The notes under the pieces: model-generated
Told to the model about the DNA's origin: nothing
The model's database searches: none
The model's input: the letters and a program-made list of their open reading frames with translations, nothing else
Translations under genes and position numbers: made by a program
Assembly (NCBI GenBank): GCA_964624065.1
Contig: CAZUWF010000002.1
Location: 1-64,000, forward strand
Direction: 5' to 3'
DNA length: 64,000 nucleotides
DNA from: UBA7960 sp964624065
GTDB lineage: Bacteria > Bacteroidota > Bacteroidia > Bacteroidales > UBA7960
In this document: positions 62,353 to 64,000 of the stretch, one piece after another
Layout of the letters: the number at the start of each line of letters is the position of its first letter
Position numbering within the stretch: position 1 is the first letter of the stretch

Positions 62353-63729
62353 ATGATATCAAACAATAGATTTTCAGCAATCATTATCCTGGCGGTTTTT
62401 TCCGTTTCACTTGTTTCTTGCAAGAAGGAATTTGAAACTCCCACCAAATGGGATAGGCCCATTGGTCAGGTTTACACTATCGCCCAACTAAGGGCCCTGT
62501 TCGACAATGCCAACGCACCGGTGGTTTTCAACCAACACGCATCGGTTTACGCTACCGTAACAATGGACGAAAAGTCTGGAAACATTTATCGAAGCGTTTA
62601 CATTCAAGATGCAACTTCGGCCATTCAACTCAGGTTGCAAGCCCCCGGCGGCCTTTACCTTGGAGACTCGATAAGGGTTTACCTAAAAGGAACCACCGTA
62701 AACAGATACCAGGGAATGTACCAGATTGACAATGCCAACGGCGATTATAATGTGGAAAAAATTGCCGTTCAAAGATTTGTGCAACCCAAAACGATTACAT
62801 TGACACAACTGAACAGCGGCCAGTTTCAATCGCAATTAATTCAACTGCAAGATGTTCAGTTTAGCGCCGCCGAGTTGGGAAAAACCTTTGCCGACAAGCC
62901 CAACTTGATCTCGGTAGATCGGAGGCTCGAAAATTGCTCTGGCCAATCGGTTATAGTCAGAACCAGTGGCTACGCCAACTTCGCCGACAGGCAGGTGCCC
63001 ACCGGAAGGGGCAGCGTAATTGCCATTGCCTCTACCTACATTACAACCACGCAGCTCGTGTTGAGAAATTTTCAGGAGGTGACCCTCTCCGGTCCTCGAT
63101 GCCCGATAGCTGGCGACGGATTTCAATTGCTAACCATAAAGAATCTTCGTGATCAGTTTGCATCTGGAAACACGGTCATTGCTCCCAATACGAGGATAGA
63201 AGGTGTGGTTATATCTGATAGGGCTGCTGCAAATATTACCAGCCGTAATTTGGTCCTTGATGACGGATCTGGTGCCGGAATCACGGTGAGGTTTTCGGCC
63301 ACACATAGTTTTAATTTGGGCGACAAAATAAGGGTTCTTACCTCTAACTTGCCCATGGCAACATTCCAAGGCCTACTTCAAATAGAACCCCCAATAGGCA
63401 ACGGAATCTACCTTTCGCCGGGCGTTTTACCCCAGCCCCTGATAGCCACTATAGCCCAAATAAACTCAAATTTCGCCAATTTCGAGTCAAGGTTGGTTAG
63501 GATTTCCAATGTAACCTTTGCAACTGCCCCTACCACCTTTGGAGCCAATAGCGGGAACCTCGATATTACCGACGGAACGGGAACTATGGTTCACCGTACA
63601 ACCTCCTGGGCCACTTTTGTCAACAATCAGGTTCCCACTACACCCGTTACCATAACAGGCATAGTTGGAATATTCGGAACAACAAGACAAATTTCAATTA
63701 GGTTTCCTGGAGACATTACCAATCCTTAA
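62353..63729 (+). CDS. DUF5689-domain lipoprotein, two repeats
   Basis: A 458-residue protein with a lipobox signal (V-S-C23). Residues about 40-260 are one DUF5689-type domain: TIAQLRALFDN, YATVTMDEKSGNIYRSVYIQDATSAIQLRL, GDSIRVYLKGT, LNSGQFQSQLIQLQDVQF. From about 265 a second, weaker copy follows (LTIKNLRDQFAS, IEGVVISDR, LVLDDGSGAGITVRF, GDKIRVLTS). The fold is OB-like. It probably sits at the cell surface and acts with the TonB receptor encoded 19 bp upstream. The exact ligand is unknown. Confidence 0.88.
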   Translation: MISNNRFSAIIILAVFSVSLVSCKKEFETPTKWDRPIGQVYTIAQLRALFDNANAPVVFNQHASVYATVTMDEKSGNIYRSVYIQDATSAIQLRLQAPGGLYLGDSIRVYLKGTTVNRYQGMYQIDNANGDYNVEKIAVQRFVQPKTITLTQLNSGQFQSQLIQLQDVQFSAAELGKTFADKPNLISVDRRLENCSGQSVIVRTSGYANFADRQVPTGRGSVIAIASTYITTTQLVLRNFQEVTLSGPRCPIAGDGFQLLTIKNLRDQFASGNTVIAPNTRIEGVVISDRAAANITSRNLVLDDGSGAGITVRFSATHSFNLGDKIRVLTSNLPMATFQGLLQIEPPIGNGIYLSPGVLPQPLIATIAQINSNFANFESRLVRISNVTFATAPTTFGANSGNLDITDGTGTMVHRTTSWATFVNNQVPTTPVTITGIVGIFGTTRQISIRFPGDITNP

Positions 63730-63741
63730 CTTTTTACTCAA

Positions 63742-64000
63742 ATGAAAGCTATAATAAAATCTGCAAAAATAATAACTGCAACCTTGTTAGTTTTGCTTGC
63801 CGGATGTGGCAAGGAGTTGGATAGTCCCGAGGCTAGGTTACTCGATGGCAACCAAAAACTAACCATTGCCCAGCTAAGGCAGCTTTATCAAAATTCTGAT
63901 GTATTATTCACCGGTGACCAACACTTTTTTGGTGTGATAACCACCGACGAGCGTTCGGGCAACTTCTACAGGAGCCACTACGTTCAGGATCCTACCGGGG
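63742..64000 (+). CDS. second DUF5689-type lipoprotein, cut by the window end
   Basis: Begins 12 bp after the previous stop and runs off the window after 86 codons. It has a lipobox (A-G-C21), then a TIAQLRQLYQN segment and an ITTDERSGNFYRSHYVQD block that closely match the first DUF5689 protein. The operon therefore holds at least two tandem related lipoproteins after the TonB receptor. Confidence 0.88.
   Translation, partial: MKAIIKSAKIITATLLVLLAGCGKELDSPEARLLDGNQKLTIAQLRQLYQNSDVLFTGDQHFFGVITTDERSGNFYRSHYVQDPTG

Overview
The window comes from a member of the Bacteroidota (Flavobacteriia/Cytophagia-like). The evidence is a type IX secretion system (T9SS) plug-family protein, a secreted protein with a CHU_C-type C-terminal sorting domain, an OstA-like protein of the kind found in this phylum, DUF5689 lipoproteins with a TonB-dependent receptor, a Rho factor carrying a long disordered insertion, and many copies of the phylum's -7 promoter element TAnnTTTG just upstream of genes. 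GC content looks moderate (low forties by eye). There is no prophage, insertion sequence, CRISPR array or rRNA operon. It reads as a stable chromosomal segment of mostly core genes, and most of the interest is in its unknown genes and intergenic repeats.

Layout. 0-7.9 kb: a small Cys-rich lipoprotein, thiol peroxidase, a free-standing DnaB-C-like ATPase, the T9SS plug-like protein, DusB, a CPBP membrane protease, a PAP2 phosphatase and Ffh. 8.0-11.1 kb: a multi-[4Fe-4S] membrane protein with a Tat-exported DUF362 protein (2-11 nt apart), facing a small polytopic membrane protein. 11.2-19.4 kb: a T9SS-exported adhesin-like protein, OstA-like protein, topoisomerase IV ParE, a TauE/SafE permease, a conserved protein of unknown function and an eIF1/SUI1-like factor. 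19.9-26.4 kb: a thioredoxin-like protein, a BatA-type membrane protein, an M28 peptidase and the NAD(P)HX repair enzyme Nnr. 26.6-34.1 kb: a fused GT3 glycogen synthase/alpha-glucan phosphorylase and two sodium-coupled amino-acid transporters. 34.3-41.1 kb: an omega-amidase/aminotransferase pair, Pgk, RuvC, HIT, GreA and several small envelope proteins. 41.3-47.5 kb: PurD, a membrane protein, PurQ (interrupted by a 10-N assembly gap), RNase HII and Tex. 47.9-53.8 kb: an operon of RfbC, an unknown membrane protein and ThiS, a beta-barrel protein, tRNA-Ser(GCT), tRNA-Pro(TGG), Rho and YjbQ. 54.1-64 kb: a FadL/OmpP1 porin, MutS2, a small basic protein, then an endonuclease/phosphatase facing a TonB receptor and two DUF5689 lipoproteins, the last cut off by the window end.

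How parts fit together. Transcription is mostly in short operons. Candidate -7 elements lie only about 10-40 nt before many starts, and they settle several start codons (DusB, ParE, PurQ, MutS2). The best candidates for undescribed biology are the FeS/DUF362/membrane-protein cluster (8.0-11.1 kb), the nuclease/DUF5689/TonB-receptor locus (58.5-64 kb), a small lipoprotein with an altered Rieske-type cluster motif (40.7 kb), and a lone ThiS in an operon with an unknown membrane protein (48 kb).
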